Below the pieces are notes generated by a model. That model searched no databases. It was not told the origin of the DNA and was given only the letters and a program-made list of their open reading frames with translations. Of a DNA stretch of 24,116 nt, positions 9,070 through 16,719 are shown one piece after another. Origin of the DNA: a virus; IMG/VR virus record IMGVR_UViG_3300017719_000198, positions 1 through 24,116 of that record; one strand, given 5' to 3'. Both the position numbers and the translations under genes were made by a program. Numbering within the stretch: position 1 is the stretch's first letter; each line of letters starts with the position of its first letter.

Positions 9070-9689
9070 TAGCTAATCTTTTTTACAATCAAAAATGTTC
9101 CATTAATAATTTCAGCCGAAACTGAAGCAGTACTAAACTTGGCAGAAAGATTGAATTTTATCACGTCTCCTTCTTCTAAGTCAAGTAATCTCGTCAGAGA
9201 AACCCCTCCTTCATTAATGTTACTTTGAGAGGTGTTACTATGTCTTGTGGAGTAATTACTGGCCACCCCATGAACGTCATCTACGAAAGTATTAAATTCC
9301 GCACTTGCATCGTAGTCAGTACAAACTGAAGCCTTTATAGTCAACCCCACTCTCGCGTTGTTGTTTGCGGATGAAGATGAAATTACTCTGCTGTTACAAG
9401 TGACCTCATATATTCCGCTACTTGGAATTGTTATAATGCTTGGGCTACTAGAATTGTGCTGAATCTGTACTTCGTTTATAGAGGGGGTGTCAAAGGTTAA
9501 ATCGTGGCTCGTTACAGAGCCAAAACCAGTTGAGCCAAACTCAAAGCCCATAGTAAATGAGGGGTGAGCGTCAAACTGAGAAACCAGTACAGCTGACCCT
9601 TCAGAACCTTGAGGCCCTGTGGCCCCATCTTCGCCATCAGACCCAGGCTCCCCGTCTCTGCCTTTAAATATATCTACCTCTACCTTCAT
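9069..9689 (-). CDS. collagen-stalk protein with C1q/TNF-like head
   Basis: A 206-residue protein. Residues 10-31 are seven G-x-y triplets (GRDGEPGSDGEDGATGPQG and onward), a collagen-like stalk. The rest (about 34-206) has the order of strands of a C1q/TNF-like jelly roll: IITIPSSGIYEVTCNSRV, then RVGLTIKAS, then SLTRLLDLEEGDVIKFNLSA, ending GTFLIVKKIS. In the known family, collagen plus C1q-like heads form trimers that bind ligands. In a phage this suits a receptor-binding tip. It lies between the BppU-like protein and the larger collagen-like fibre. The fold call comes from sequence pattern only. Confidence 0.7.
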   Translation of the reverse strand: MKVEVDIFKGRDGEPGSDGEDGATGPQGSEGSAVLVSQFDAHPSFTMGFEFGSTGFGSVTSHDLTFDTPSINEVQIQHNSSSPSIITIPSSGIYEVTCNSRVISSSSANNNARVGLTIKASVCTDYDASAEFNTFVDDVHGVASNYSTRHSNTSQSNINEGGVSLTRLLDLEEGDVIKFNLSAKFSTASVSAEIINGTFLIVKKIS

Positions 9690-10153
9690 GAGGCTGTTAT
9701 CGCCACATCACCATTGATAATAAAGCTTCCGAACAAAACAGTTGTGTGTGGGCCGTCTACGTTATCTGTAGCTGTATTTGGGCCAACGTACTGAAGGTCG
9801 TAAGTATAAGACCCTGGGTCTACCGTCCTCATCTCAGTGGCTGGGACGGTTATTACTACAATTCCAGTTTCAGCATTAGCTGTAAGGCTAGTATTAAAAA
9901 CAAAGTCTGCCGTATCGTTGGCTACACTTGTTCCGTGACCAACTCCAGTCGTTTCATCAGTTCCTATTACAATCGGCCTATTTCCGTCAGCGGCTTTTCT
10001 TCCGCGAACCTGCATAGTAAACTTATAGAATTCACTTACTAAAGGCAAAACCACCCCGTCAGAATCTTTAAGTGTAAGACTCATGTTAAAGGTGTCACCC
10101 CTCCTACATGTTATGTCCAGTCTAGACGACTGGTCTAGATCAACCTTGGCCAT
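9686..10153 (-). CDS. BppU-like baseplate/tail protein
   Basis: A 155-residue protein with the hallmarks of the N-terminal domain of baseplate upper proteins (BppU family). These are CRRGDTFNMSLTLKDSDG near residues 17-34, a central FTMQVRGRK, and a final GSYTYDLQYVG then LFGSFIINGDV. That family forms an Ig-like beta domain that connects receptor-binding proteins to the virion. Here it stands alone, without the helical and C-terminal parts of lactococcal BppU. It overlaps the portal gene end by 14 bases and the next gene by 4 (ATGA), so it is the first gene after the portal. The family assignment is probable. Its exact place in the virion is inferred. Confidence 0.65.
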   Translation of the reverse strand: MAKVDLDQSSRLDITCRRGDTFNMSLTLKDSDGVVLPLVSEFYKFTMQVRGRKAADGNRPIVIGTDETTGVGHGTSVANDTADFVFNTSLTANAETGIVVITVPATEMRTVDPGSYTYDLQYVGPNTATDNVDGPHTTVLFGSFIINGDVAITAS

Positions 10154-12611
10154 TTTGTATAATGTTGTTTATGATGTCTTGAGACGAATTTTCTTCTTTC
10201 GCTACTTCCGCAGCCTCAGGAAGCTCTCCTCTATCGCCTTGTCTTTGAGAAATAAGTTTGCTCTGTTCAGCCGACTGCTTTTTTACTCTTTCGTCTTTTC
10301 TGTCTTCTTTCAAGACTTCAAGTTTTTCTTTAAACTCAGCGTCGTCAGTCTTAAATCCTAAGGTCGCTTGAGCCTTAATAATTTCTATCTCCTTCCTGTG
10401 CTCATGCTTAAGCACTTCCATCTGAGATTCCAACTGAGACTTCATTTGCTCCATTTGAGCATCAATCTGAGCTTTAGCTTGCATCTCCTGCATTTTAGCC
10501 TGGCTTTGGGCTTGAGAAGCTTGAGCTTGAGCCTGGGCCTGCATTTGAGAGTTCTGCTGCGCAATCTGCTGGTTTGCAGCCATTCTCTTTTTTCTCCTCA
10601 CGACTAGAAGCCTCTCAGCTTGATTTATGTCCTTTAGCTGTCTGATAGCAATAGCATCCTCTATGTCAAGCTCTTTTTGAGCAAGGGATACCTGTATATT
10701 CTGCTCTAAATACTGCTTCTCTACCTCCTCCATCTCCTTTACCACTTGCACACCAAAGTTGTACATAGACAGGCTCTTAAAAGAGGACAGCGTCTTCATG
10801 TTTTCTTTTCCTATCGCGTTTTCGTAAGCTTTATGAAGAACCGACTCGACGGGTATAATTTGAAGGCACTTGACGATGTCAGAGCAGACCTTCTTAAACA
10901 ACACCATAGAGGAGTTGGTTATGTCATATATGGCATTATTTCCCGCAGCTATAGCCTGCTGCCTAACCCCAACCAGAGCATCGCCTTTAGGTGACGACCC
11001 ATCCATAGCCTCATTGATCCCAGTGGCATCTCTAATGAGCCTTAGGTAATGGTTATACAAAGCGATGAACTCATTTATATTCCTGATACTGTTTCCTATC
11101 TCTCGAATAGGAGGGTTTTGAAAACCTCCCTCTGGGTTTTTACTTCTGTAGTAGAACACACCAGTCTGCTCGTAAATATCGTGAAGCTCTAAAGGCTGAA
11201 GCTCTCCTCCCTTTCCTAGCTGAACGTTCTCAAGACCTTCAATGTCAATGATTATACCATCTGGCTTAGCTTTAGCGATGGCTTGCTGTATTTTAAGGTG
11301 CGTAAGCTGAAGTTGATCCGCAAAACCTATGCAGCTGTCAACCATAGACTTAGGGATCATATCCTCTATGTTTGTAGCTACAGCTGAATAAGAAAGGTTA
11401 GCACGAGAAATGTCATGCATATTTTTAGGGATATTTGTCTTCAGGCCATAGTCAAACAATTTGTCGCAACCCATTATAAACTTCCCTCCATACACTACCT
11501 CGTTTTCAAGGCACTCCATATTTCTTTTATACACAGAGCTAGATGACTGCTTGTAGCTATCCCCCTTAAAGTAAAACCCTGAGTTCCCATACCTGCTCTC
11601 CTTTTCTTCGAAGAACATCTTGTCTACGCTTTTAAACTCAAAGTCCATGATCTCAACCATGTACTCGTCATAACCAAAAGATTGTTTGTTTAACCTGCTG
11701 TCAAACTTAGTCCTATTGAAGTTTGTGGTGTCGTAGTTATACTTCTTTGAGGCCTTCTCTGCAATCTCCTTGTACTCCTCTTCCGTAAACTGAGACCCCG
11801 CTATTCTTTTTAATTCCTGGATAGGAACCATATAAGTATGACCAGCGTAAACTACATCTCCAAAATTAGGGTCTTCCGTTCTGCTATGTATAAATCTAGC
11901 GGGATCTACATAACTTGTTTTTATCCCGTAGCTAGGATCATTAGACCTTTTTACTACAGCCATTCCTAGTACAGCTATGTCATTTACACACCTCCGATAT
12001 ATAGAGTCATTAAAGTCATTCCACTTTAGTGTCATATTTGTGGCTATCTGAGCGGCCACTTCAGAAGAAGACTTTATGTTATTCCCCATAAATATTTCTG
12101 CCTCTTCAAGGGTCTCTGGAATTTCTTCCATTTCGGCAACGTCAACTCCAGTTTTTTCTTTGATTGCCTCCAGCTTCTTTTTGTTCTGGACGGCCATTTC
12201 AACCTTTTTTCTTTCTATGTCTTTTTCACTAGACGACAGAGGGTCAACTGCCTCAAGGTTAGGATATGGCTCACTAGAAAGTATCTTGTTTACTACAATT
12301 CTAACAAATTTGGGGAGAATAGGCACTGGACTAAAGTCCATGTTTAAGAAACTGCCGTCTGAGTTGCTAGGGTCAAGGCTGCTCAGTAGCTGCCTGTATA
12401 TAGAAGTATCTTGTGTCCCGTTAGCGTACTTTCTATTTTTCTCAAAGGTTCTAGACCTTTTATTTAGCGTAGAGTTTGAATTTTCAGAACTCCCCCACTG
12501 ATTTGAAATAGCTTTCGCGTATTTCAGGCCGTAACTTTTTTCTGACTTTAACTCTTTTGGAGCTAAGGGGTCAGGAAAGTTGATACTATTTTTTCCCTGA
12601 TTGCCGTGCAT
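10140..12611 (-). CDS. portal protein
   Basis: An 823-residue protein directly downstream of the terminase. Its plan is that of large portal proteins of podovirus and crAss-like type. There is a charged N-terminal region, a central alpha/beta core (about 190-290, for example RRCVNDIAVLGMAVVKRSND and SYVDPARFIHSR), and a stem/clip region around 420-560 with SYSAVATNIEDMIPKSMVDS and RDATGINEAMDGSSPKGDAL. The C-terminal region (about 650-790) is a very long Gln/Ala/Met-rich coiled coil (QMQAQAQAQASQAQSQAKMQ and on). Portals form the dodecameric DNA gateway in the capsid vertex. The gene has its own TATATTTG promoter box 7 bases upstream. The identification rests on position, size and the core pattern. 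Confidence 0.8.
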   Translation of the reverse strand: MHGNQGKNSINFPDPLAPKELKSEKSYGLKYAKAISNQWGSSENSNSTLNKRSRTFEKNRKYANGTQDTSIYRQLLSSLDPSNSDGSFLNMDFSPVPILPKFVRIVVNKILSSEPYPNLEAVDPLSSSEKDIERKKVEMAVQNKKKLEAIKEKTGVDVAEMEEIPETLEEAEIFMGNNIKSSSEVAAQIATNMTLKWNDFNDSIYRRCVNDIAVLGMAVVKRSNDPSYGIKTSYVDPARFIHSRTEDPNFGDVVYAGHTYMVPIQELKRIAGSQFTEEEYKEIAEKASKKYNYDTTNFNRTKFDSRLNKQSFGYDEYMVEIMDFEFKSVDKMFFEEKESRYGNSGFYFKGDSYKQSSSSVYKRNMECLENEVVYGGKFIMGCDKLFDYGLKTNIPKNMHDISRANLSYSAVATNIEDMIPKSMVDSCIGFADQLQLTHLKIQQAIAKAKPDGIIIDIEGLENVQLGKGGELQPLELHDIYEQTGVFYYRSKNPEGGFQNPPIREIGNSIRNINEFIALYNHYLRLIRDATGINEAMDGSSPKGDALVGVRQQAIAAGNNAIYDITNSSMVLFKKVCSDIVKCLQIIPVESVLHKAYENAIGKENMKTLSSFKSLSMYNFGVQVVKEMEEVEKQYLEQNIQVSLAQKELDIEDAIAIRQLKDINQAERLLVVRRKKRMAANQQIAQQNSQMQAQAQAQASQAQSQAKMQEMQAKAQIDAQMEQMKSQLESQMEVLKHEHRKEIEIIKAQATLGFKTDDAEFKEKLEVLKEDRKDERVKKQSAEQSKLISQRQGDRGELPEAAEVAKEENSSQDIINNIIQNGQG

Positions 12612-12618
12612 CTATCGG

Positions 12619-12626
12619 CAAATATA
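12619..12626 (-). promoter_or_regulatory. Bacteroidota-type -7 promoter box upstream of portal gene
   Basis: The minus strand reads TATATTTG in the 21-base gap between terminase and portal genes, 7 bases before the portal ATG. It matches the TAnnTTTG consensus. A transcript starting here would have almost no 5' leader. A consensus TTTG at -33 is not visible, since that position falls in the terminase C-terminus. Confidence 0.5.
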
Positions 12627-12632
12627 GTGAAA

Positions 12633-14750
12633 CTAGCGATGCCACTCTTTTATCTTAGACTTCCTGAAAAACTTCTTGTCGTTGAAATTCGAGGTCTTTT
12701 TTAATTGCTTTGATTTTTGAGCAGCAAGAAGAGCCAACCCAGAACTTATTGTAAGGTCATACTTTGTTCTGTTGGTTATTTTGTACCCTATCCAGTCCTC
12801 TAAAGTCCTGTTAAAATACATGTTCCCGAAGTCAGCTGTTTCTGGCTTTACACCTACGTGATTATGAATATATGTTTCTATCGCATGAGCATGAGCCTGA
12901 ATAACGTCCTGAGAGTTAGAGGGTATTCCTTTTGTTTTCACGTTTGATTTCGTATTAGCCGAAAGCAAGTGAGCTGGCCTATCCATTAAATATCCATCAT
13001 ATCCTCTTGTCTCAAAATACCGAACTATACCGTATTTGTTGTTTTCTACAAGTAATGGATATCCGTAGTAGAAAGAAGCCATTAAAACGTCTTCATAGAA
13101 AATGCTGGCTAAGTCTGGTCTTGAGGCGTACTCCAGAACAAACATGCTGTCTGGAAAATCACTGTTCATACTAAACTTGTTATACAAATGAAGGGCTCCT
13201 TTAGATCCCCTTCCGTCAACCGTCTCATCCAAGTCATACGAGTCTACACCCCCAACACCATACTGGTAATTTAAAGGCTTTTTCTTTCCTCTATCTTCAG
13301 TATACTTGTTTCTATGGCTGGTCGGTGGTTGCCAAGACAGCTTAAATCTCCCCCGTGGGTCGGGTGAAAATATAACCTCTTTGTCTTTCACCTTCCACAT
13401 AAAGTTTCCAGTGACTACTGGGTCAGGGTAAAGGTTGTTATTCCAATCAACCTGCTGGTATATTTTTCCAATATTGAATATACTCCCCTCTATGCTGTCT
13501 CGAAACGCCTCCTCTTCCGTAAGAGGGAATTGTCTTATGACCTCGTTAAGTTCAGATGGATCGTGGTTTAAGCTCTGTCTTTCGTTTTTTAAATACTCTA
13601 GACTGCCCTGCCCTACCATCTCCCCATCTACCCCCATAACCTGATTTCCATCAGACAGGCTATCCAAAACAGGATTGCCATACTCATCAAAAAACCCTTC
13701 AAGAGCATAAGAAGCAGGGATAAAAATACGATATAGGCCGCTTCGGGTTCTTCCGTTCGCGTTTCTTTCTCCTGGGTCTGAGTCCTCCCAAAGGTTTTTA
13801 TATTCTTCACCTCCTTTATTCATTGGGTTGACGGTGCTGCCAACCATTGCTTTTCCCACTACCCTTTTACCAACGATAAGACATGTCCTTTCAATTCTCC
13901 ATGCCTCCTTTATGTCTACTGGCTTCTCCCATTTTCCTGCCTCGTCGAGGTATAGCATGTGCAGCTTTTCTCCGTCGTAGGCATTATTGGTTGTGTTTTT
14001 CCAGTTGATGATAGTGTTGAGAGCGTCCCCCTTTTGTGACGTCTTATTCTTCTTGGTGATTCGTTTTGATGGTTCCCGAAAAGCGAGTTCCATACGTGGG
14101 TTCGTAGTGCCATCCTGAATAGGTTTAAAGAAGAATGGGTAACTCCGAAACATCGGAATTACTTTCTTCATGAATATATTCTCCTGAGCATCCTTACCAG
14201 TCTTTGACTGGATGCCCAAGAGCTTGTCTTTAACTTGCGTAGCCTCGTCAACAAGTACAGAGGCACAGATATTAGTATAGCCAGAACGCCTACACTTAGT
14301 ATATAGCTGACCGATACAACGGGAATCAGCTTCACACGCAGCCATGTGAATAAATATCTCACGCTGGAAGGCAAGGTACGAAGGAAATCCGATATCAATC
14401 TTACTCCACTGAAGGAACATATAGTGCCTCCCTGTAATGTACGTAGGCAAGCCATTGTTGTAAAACCAAACACCGTTACGCCTGCGCTCAAACTCCTTTT
14501 CGATATAAGCAGAAAACTTCTTTCGAAATTCGGAAGGCTTTTCGAACCACTCATCCATACTTCTAACCCTCGACAACTCCTGGGGCATAGGTATGCGTTT
14601 CCACATCTGCATCCCTTTTGGCTTGTCATGGAAGAGTATTTCAGATCGCTTTGGCTTTTTCGGAAGACCAATGTCAAGGCCGTGGAACTCAAGTACCTCT
14701 CCTTTTTTGCCCTCAGGGTCCAGCCAAATAGTGTCATCGGACTTGTCCAT
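12633..14750 (-). CDS. terL: terminase large subunit
   Basis: A 705-residue DNA-packaging motor protein. The ATPase half shows an Arg-rich variant Walker A at 152-160 (KCRRSGYTN) and Walker B at 263-271 (LHMLYLDEA, with D269 and E270 as metal and catalytic acids). A coupling motif VGSTVNPM lies at 303-310. The nuclease half (RNase H fold) shows the first Asp in VGGVDSYD (D503) and a second acidic site in LVENNKYG (E569). The basic C-terminus RKSKIKEWHR closes it. The enzyme pumps genomic DNA through the portal and cuts the concatemer. The start at 14750 overlaps the preceding CxC-CxC gene by 17 bases. No small terminase subunit is obvious beside it; one of the small neighbours could fill that role. 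Confidence 0.93.
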   Translation of the reverse strand: MDKSDDTIWLDPEGKKGEVLEFHGLDIGLPKKPKRSEILFHDKPKGMQMWKRIPMPQELSRVRSMDEWFEKPSEFRKKFSAYIEKEFERRRNGVWFYNNGLPTYITGRHYMFLQWSKIDIGFPSYLAFQREIFIHMAACEADSRCIGQLYTKCRRSGYTNICASVLVDEATQVKDKLLGIQSKTGKDAQENIFMKKVIPMFRSYPFFFKPIQDGTTNPRMELAFREPSKRITKKNKTSQKGDALNTIINWKNTTNNAYDGEKLHMLYLDEAGKWEKPVDIKEAWRIERTCLIVGKRVVGKAMVGSTVNPMNKGGEEYKNLWEDSDPGERNANGRTRSGLYRIFIPASYALEGFFDEYGNPVLDSLSDGNQVMGVDGEMVGQGSLEYLKNERQSLNHDPSELNEVIRQFPLTEEEAFRDSIEGSIFNIGKIYQQVDWNNNLYPDPVVTGNFMWKVKDKEVIFSPDPRGRFKLSWQPPTSHRNKYTEDRGKKKPLNYQYGVGGVDSYDLDETVDGRGSKGALHLYNKFSMNSDFPDSMFVLEYASRPDLASIFYEDVLMASFYYGYPLLVENNKYGIVRYFETRGYDGYLMDRPAHLLSANTKSNVKTKGIPSNSQDVIQAHAHAIETYIHNHVGVKPETADFGNMYFNRTLEDWIGYKITNRTKYDLTISSGLALLAAQKSKQLKKTSNFNDKKFFRKSKIKEWHR

Positions 14751-14913
14751 ACCTGTTGCTTCTAAATGAAGGGACCCCAGACTTTTTGTCTAATAGCTCC
14801 ATGTACTTGCCGCATTCACACTTTACGTCGTGGCGGACAACACCGTCTATAACCTTAATGGTTACCCCAGACACTTCAGACTCCTTCCCGCACTCACACT
14901 TGTATTTACTCAT
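14734..14913 (-). CDS. small zinc-ribbon-like protein
   Basis: A 59-residue protein, start ATG at 14913 and stop TGA at 14734-14736. It carries two CEC pairs: KCECGKE (C6, C8) and KCECGKY (C32, C34), spaced by 23 residues. This is a plausible four-cysteine zinc ribbon, and nearly the same sequence repeats around each pair. The gene fills the gap between tRNA-Arg and terL, starts 14 bases after the tRNA end and overlaps terL by 17 bases. The position next to terL would suit a DNA- or terminase-associated factor, but the function is not known. Translation was read by hand and is open throughout. Confidence 0.7.
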   Translation of the reverse strand: MSKYKCECGKESEVSGVTIKVIDGVVRHDVKCECGKYMELLDKKSGVPSFRSNRYGQVR

Positions 14914-14927
14914 TATAAATTTAATTG

Positions 14928-15001
14928 TACCCCCACCTGGACTCGAACCAGGGACCTACAGCTTAGAAGGCTGTTGCTCTATCCAGCTGAGCTATAGAGG
15001 C
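14928..15001 (-). tRNA. tRNA-Arg (anticodon UCU)
   Basis: A complete 74-base cloverleaf. The acceptor GCCTCTA pairs with TGGGGGT (7 pairs, three of them G-U). TA sits at positions 8-9, and the D-arm is GCTC...GAGC. The anticodon stem ACAGC/GCTGT has loop CTTCTAA, giving anticodon TCT (14965-14967). The T-arm is CCTGG-TTCGAGT-CCAGG. CCA is not encoded. It starts 5 bases after the stop of the secreted-protein gene, so it is processed from the same leftward transcript. It reads AGA, the dominant Arg codon in this phage's own genes: 8 of 12 Arg codons in the 18137-18553 gene are AGA. Confidence 0.95.
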
Positions 15002-15006
15002 GTAAG

Positions 15007-16326
15007 TTAATTAACTAAAGTTACACTCCCTTTAAGTCTTATCGACACTTCCCTTTCCCCCCTAGCGTTTATAATCCAGGAATAAACTCCGTTAGGCGAG
15101 TAGTGACTTCCCTCATAAACAGACCCGTCCCACTTTTTAGACGGGTCATCCGACCTAAATACTATGTCTCCCCATCTACTGAACACAATCATTTCCCACT
15201 CTATCCAGTGATTAGGATCTTGTGTCACAGCAAAAAAGGCATCGTTTACACCGTCGTTATTGGGTGAAAAAGCATTAGGCACATATATAACTTGCTCTTG
15301 TCCTATTCCTGGGGGGTCCTCGTCACAAAGGTCCCCTGTGATACAATCGATCCATATTTCTTGGACTACGTATTCGTATATGGTGTCTTTTTGATACACA
15401 TATGTGGTGTCAAAAACGTATGTGGTGTCGTTTACATACACGTATGTGGTGTCATATATATACTCTGACTCATACAAAGTATCTGTCAAATACACCTCTA
15501 TTGTATCGGGAGGCAGCTCTACATACTGAGTCAAAGTATCTACTTGATACACAGTATCCGTAGTGTAGTACCATACGTCAATATACAGGGTGTCAGTTAA
15601 ATACGTGGTGTCGTTAAAGTAATACTCTATGGTGTCTGGGGGTAGCTCTACATAAACTGTATCTACTACATAAATCGGATCTTCCTGTTCGCAGGACACC
15701 CACCAGTTTTCAAGCTCCTGGTCAGGATACGAGCCTGTAGAGCCCCACTCAGTTCCATCCCCGTTGACTCCTGTAGTAGCCCATCCTCCATCGGCAGCAT
15801 ACCATGTATTGGAGTAGTTTATTTGCCAAACTACAATCTCAATGCACTCACCTAAGCCGACCCAATAGTCTATAAACTGTGGGGCGCAGCAGCTCTGTCC
15901 CCCCGTCAGAAAAGGGTCGTTCTCACAGTCCGTTTCATAGGGGTTGTCTAACTGCATTACCACCGTGTCTCCAGAGTACAGCGGCATATCTATATCAAAG
16001 TCACTTCCCCAGTTACTGAGCATGGAGTTTAAGCTGACCCCATAAGTCCATCCCAAGTGATTGGAATTGGGTGACATATCACAAGGCCCAGGGGGGTCCC
16101 AAGCCTCATCAACCCCTGGGACGTGCATCCCAATCATCAGCATGTTTATTGCCCCTGAAGTAGCCTGATAGCCCTGCATTCCGCAACCTTCGCTATTGAC
16201 TATCTCTAGAGTCACCTCGTAGGTGTTTAAGTTGACGTCAATAATGTCTACATCACATTGGGCAGAAGAAGCGGTACTCAACACAAGTAGACAAATGGCA
16301 AATAGTCTTTCTTTCATTCTATTCAA
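15007..16326 (-). CDS. secreted T9SS type B (CHU_C) cargo-like protein
   Basis: A 439-residue protein. Residues 1-22 are a signal peptide (MNRMKERLFAICLLVLSTAS, then SAQ cleavage region). Residues 24-215 form a Cys-containing, Trp/Gly-rich extracellular-type domain. Residues 218-320 are a Tyr/Thr/Asp repeat region (units such as DTVYVELPPDTIE and YDTTYVYVNDTTY). Residues about 347-439 are the gliding-motility-associated C-terminal domain: YVPNAFSPNNDGVNDAFF, FSRWGDIVF, KKWDG, GVYSWII and the final GSVTLVN. In Bacteroidota this domain directs export by the type IX system. The host would be expected to secrete this protein to its surface or outside. It sits between a tRNA-like element and tRNA-Arg, in the late-gene orientation. 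It could be a superinfection-exclusion factor or other lysogeny/infection moron. Its function is inferred, but the domain is clear. Confidence 0.85.
   Translation of the reverse strand: MNRMKERLFAICLLVLSTASSAQCDVDIIDVNLNTYEVTLEIVNSEGCGMQGYQATSGAINMLMIGMHVPGVDEAWDPPGPCDMSPNSNHLGWTYGVSLNSMLSNWGSDFDIDMPLYSGDTVVMQLDNPYETDCENDPFLTGGQSCCAPQFIDYWVGLGECIEIVVWQINYSNTWYAADGGWATTGVNGDGTEWGSTGSYPDQELENWWVSCEQEDPIYVVDTVYVELPPDTIEYYFNDTTYLTDTLYIDVWYYTTDTVYQVDTLTQYVELPPDTIEVYLTDTLYESEYIYDTTYVYVNDTTYVFDTTYVYQKDTIYEYVVQEIWIDCITGDLCDEDPPGIGQEQVIYVPNAFSPNNDGVNDAFFAVTQDPNHWIEWEMIVFSRWGDIVFRSDDPSKKWDGSVYEGSHYSPNGVYSWIINARGEREVSIRLKGSVTLVN
15367..15675 (-). repeat. Tyr/Thr/Asp repeat tract inside the secreted-protein gene
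   Basis: This stretch encodes about 100 residues of degenerate D-T-x-Y units at spacings of 6-11 residues. The unit VELPPDTIE followed by Y or V occurs twice (residues about 226-235 and 269-278). At DNA level, GGTGTC, GTATC and TACATA words recur. Such tracts usually make extended beta stalks lifting a domain from the surface, and are prone to copy-number change. Confidence 0.7.
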
Positions 16327-16331
16327 TTATG

Positions 16332-16408
16332 TCGGCGAGGTGGGGATTGAACCCACATGTGACCGATTACTCTTTCTACAAGATATAAGCTTGAGGAGAT
16401 ACTCACCG
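16332..16408 (-). tRNA. atypical or degenerate tRNA-like element
   Basis: The element is 77 bases on the minus strand. The acceptor CGGTGAG (16402-16408) pairs with CTCGCCG (16333-16339) over all 7 pairs with one G-U. TA follows at positions 8-9. A perfect T-arm GTGGG-TTCAATC-CCCAC (16340-16356) sits directly against the acceptor, and an A follows as discriminator. Overall length is that of a normal tRNA. However, I cannot fold a standard D-arm or an anticodon arm at the right place. The only good internal hairpin is CAAG-CTTATAT-CTTG, which would give loop triplet TAT but lies too close to the 5' side. It is either a decayed tRNA, an unusual one, or a tRNA mimic. It lies between two genes of the leftward operon. 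Confidence 0.4.
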
Positions 16409-16414
16409 ATGTTA

Positions 16415-16633
16415 TCACTTACTGCTTCTTTTTTTAGGCCTGTTGTTTGCCCTGTTTAAAGAAGCCTTAATAAATCTCTTTATCTTACCACCTTCGTGAG
16501 CGGCGTCCAAGCCATCACCGTTACCATACGTCCCCTTTTTTCGGTTATGCTGATTGAGTTCCGCTCGGTACTTTTTAGCAGCCTCGGTTTTACCGTACTT
16601 TTCATACTCTTTTTTGTAATTCCTAGCTTTCAT
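16415..16633 (-). CDS. small basic HNH-like phage protein (degenerate)
   Basis: A 72-residue protein starting at ATG 16633 (MKARNYKKEYEKYGKTEAAK). The reading frame extends upstream to a GTG at 16723, but that 30-residue extension is hydrophobic and unlike the rest, so the internal ATG is preferred. The pattern Y-K-K-E-Y...K-K-Y-R-A-E-x-N...G-x-G-D-G...A-H...G-G...S-L-N-R-A-N-N-R resembles a common family of small phage HNH-like proteins. Those read GDGxxVDHK...SNLRxxxRSxNR. Here the HNH histidine region reads GLDAAHEGG and the His-Lys pair is changed, so nuclease activity is doubtful. It ends 7 bases before the tRNA-like element. Confidence 0.6.
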   Translation of the reverse strand: MKARNYKKEYEKYGKTEAAKKYRAELNQHNRKKGTYGNGDGLDAAHEGGKIKRFIKASLNRANNRPKKRSSK

Positions 16634-16719
16634 ACTCTCCGTTCCATTCCTCGTTAAAGTAAACGTGGTTATTGTTAAGCGAAGATACCCAATTAAATGA
16701 TCCAGAATATAGAGTATGG

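Noticed and set aside
14168-14737. Minus-strand 189-codon frame inside terL
   Set aside because: Shadow frame of the terminase gene, which has clear Walker and nuclease motifs.
14756-15010. Plus-strand frame ending in PPGLEPGTYSLEGCCSIQLSY
   Set aside because: This is the well-known false translation of a tRNA on the opposite strand; here it is tRNA-Arg(UCU).
16223-16459. Plus-strand frame with VGEVGIEPTCDRL
   Set aside because: Same type of artefact, produced by the T-arm of the tRNA-like element at 16332-16408.
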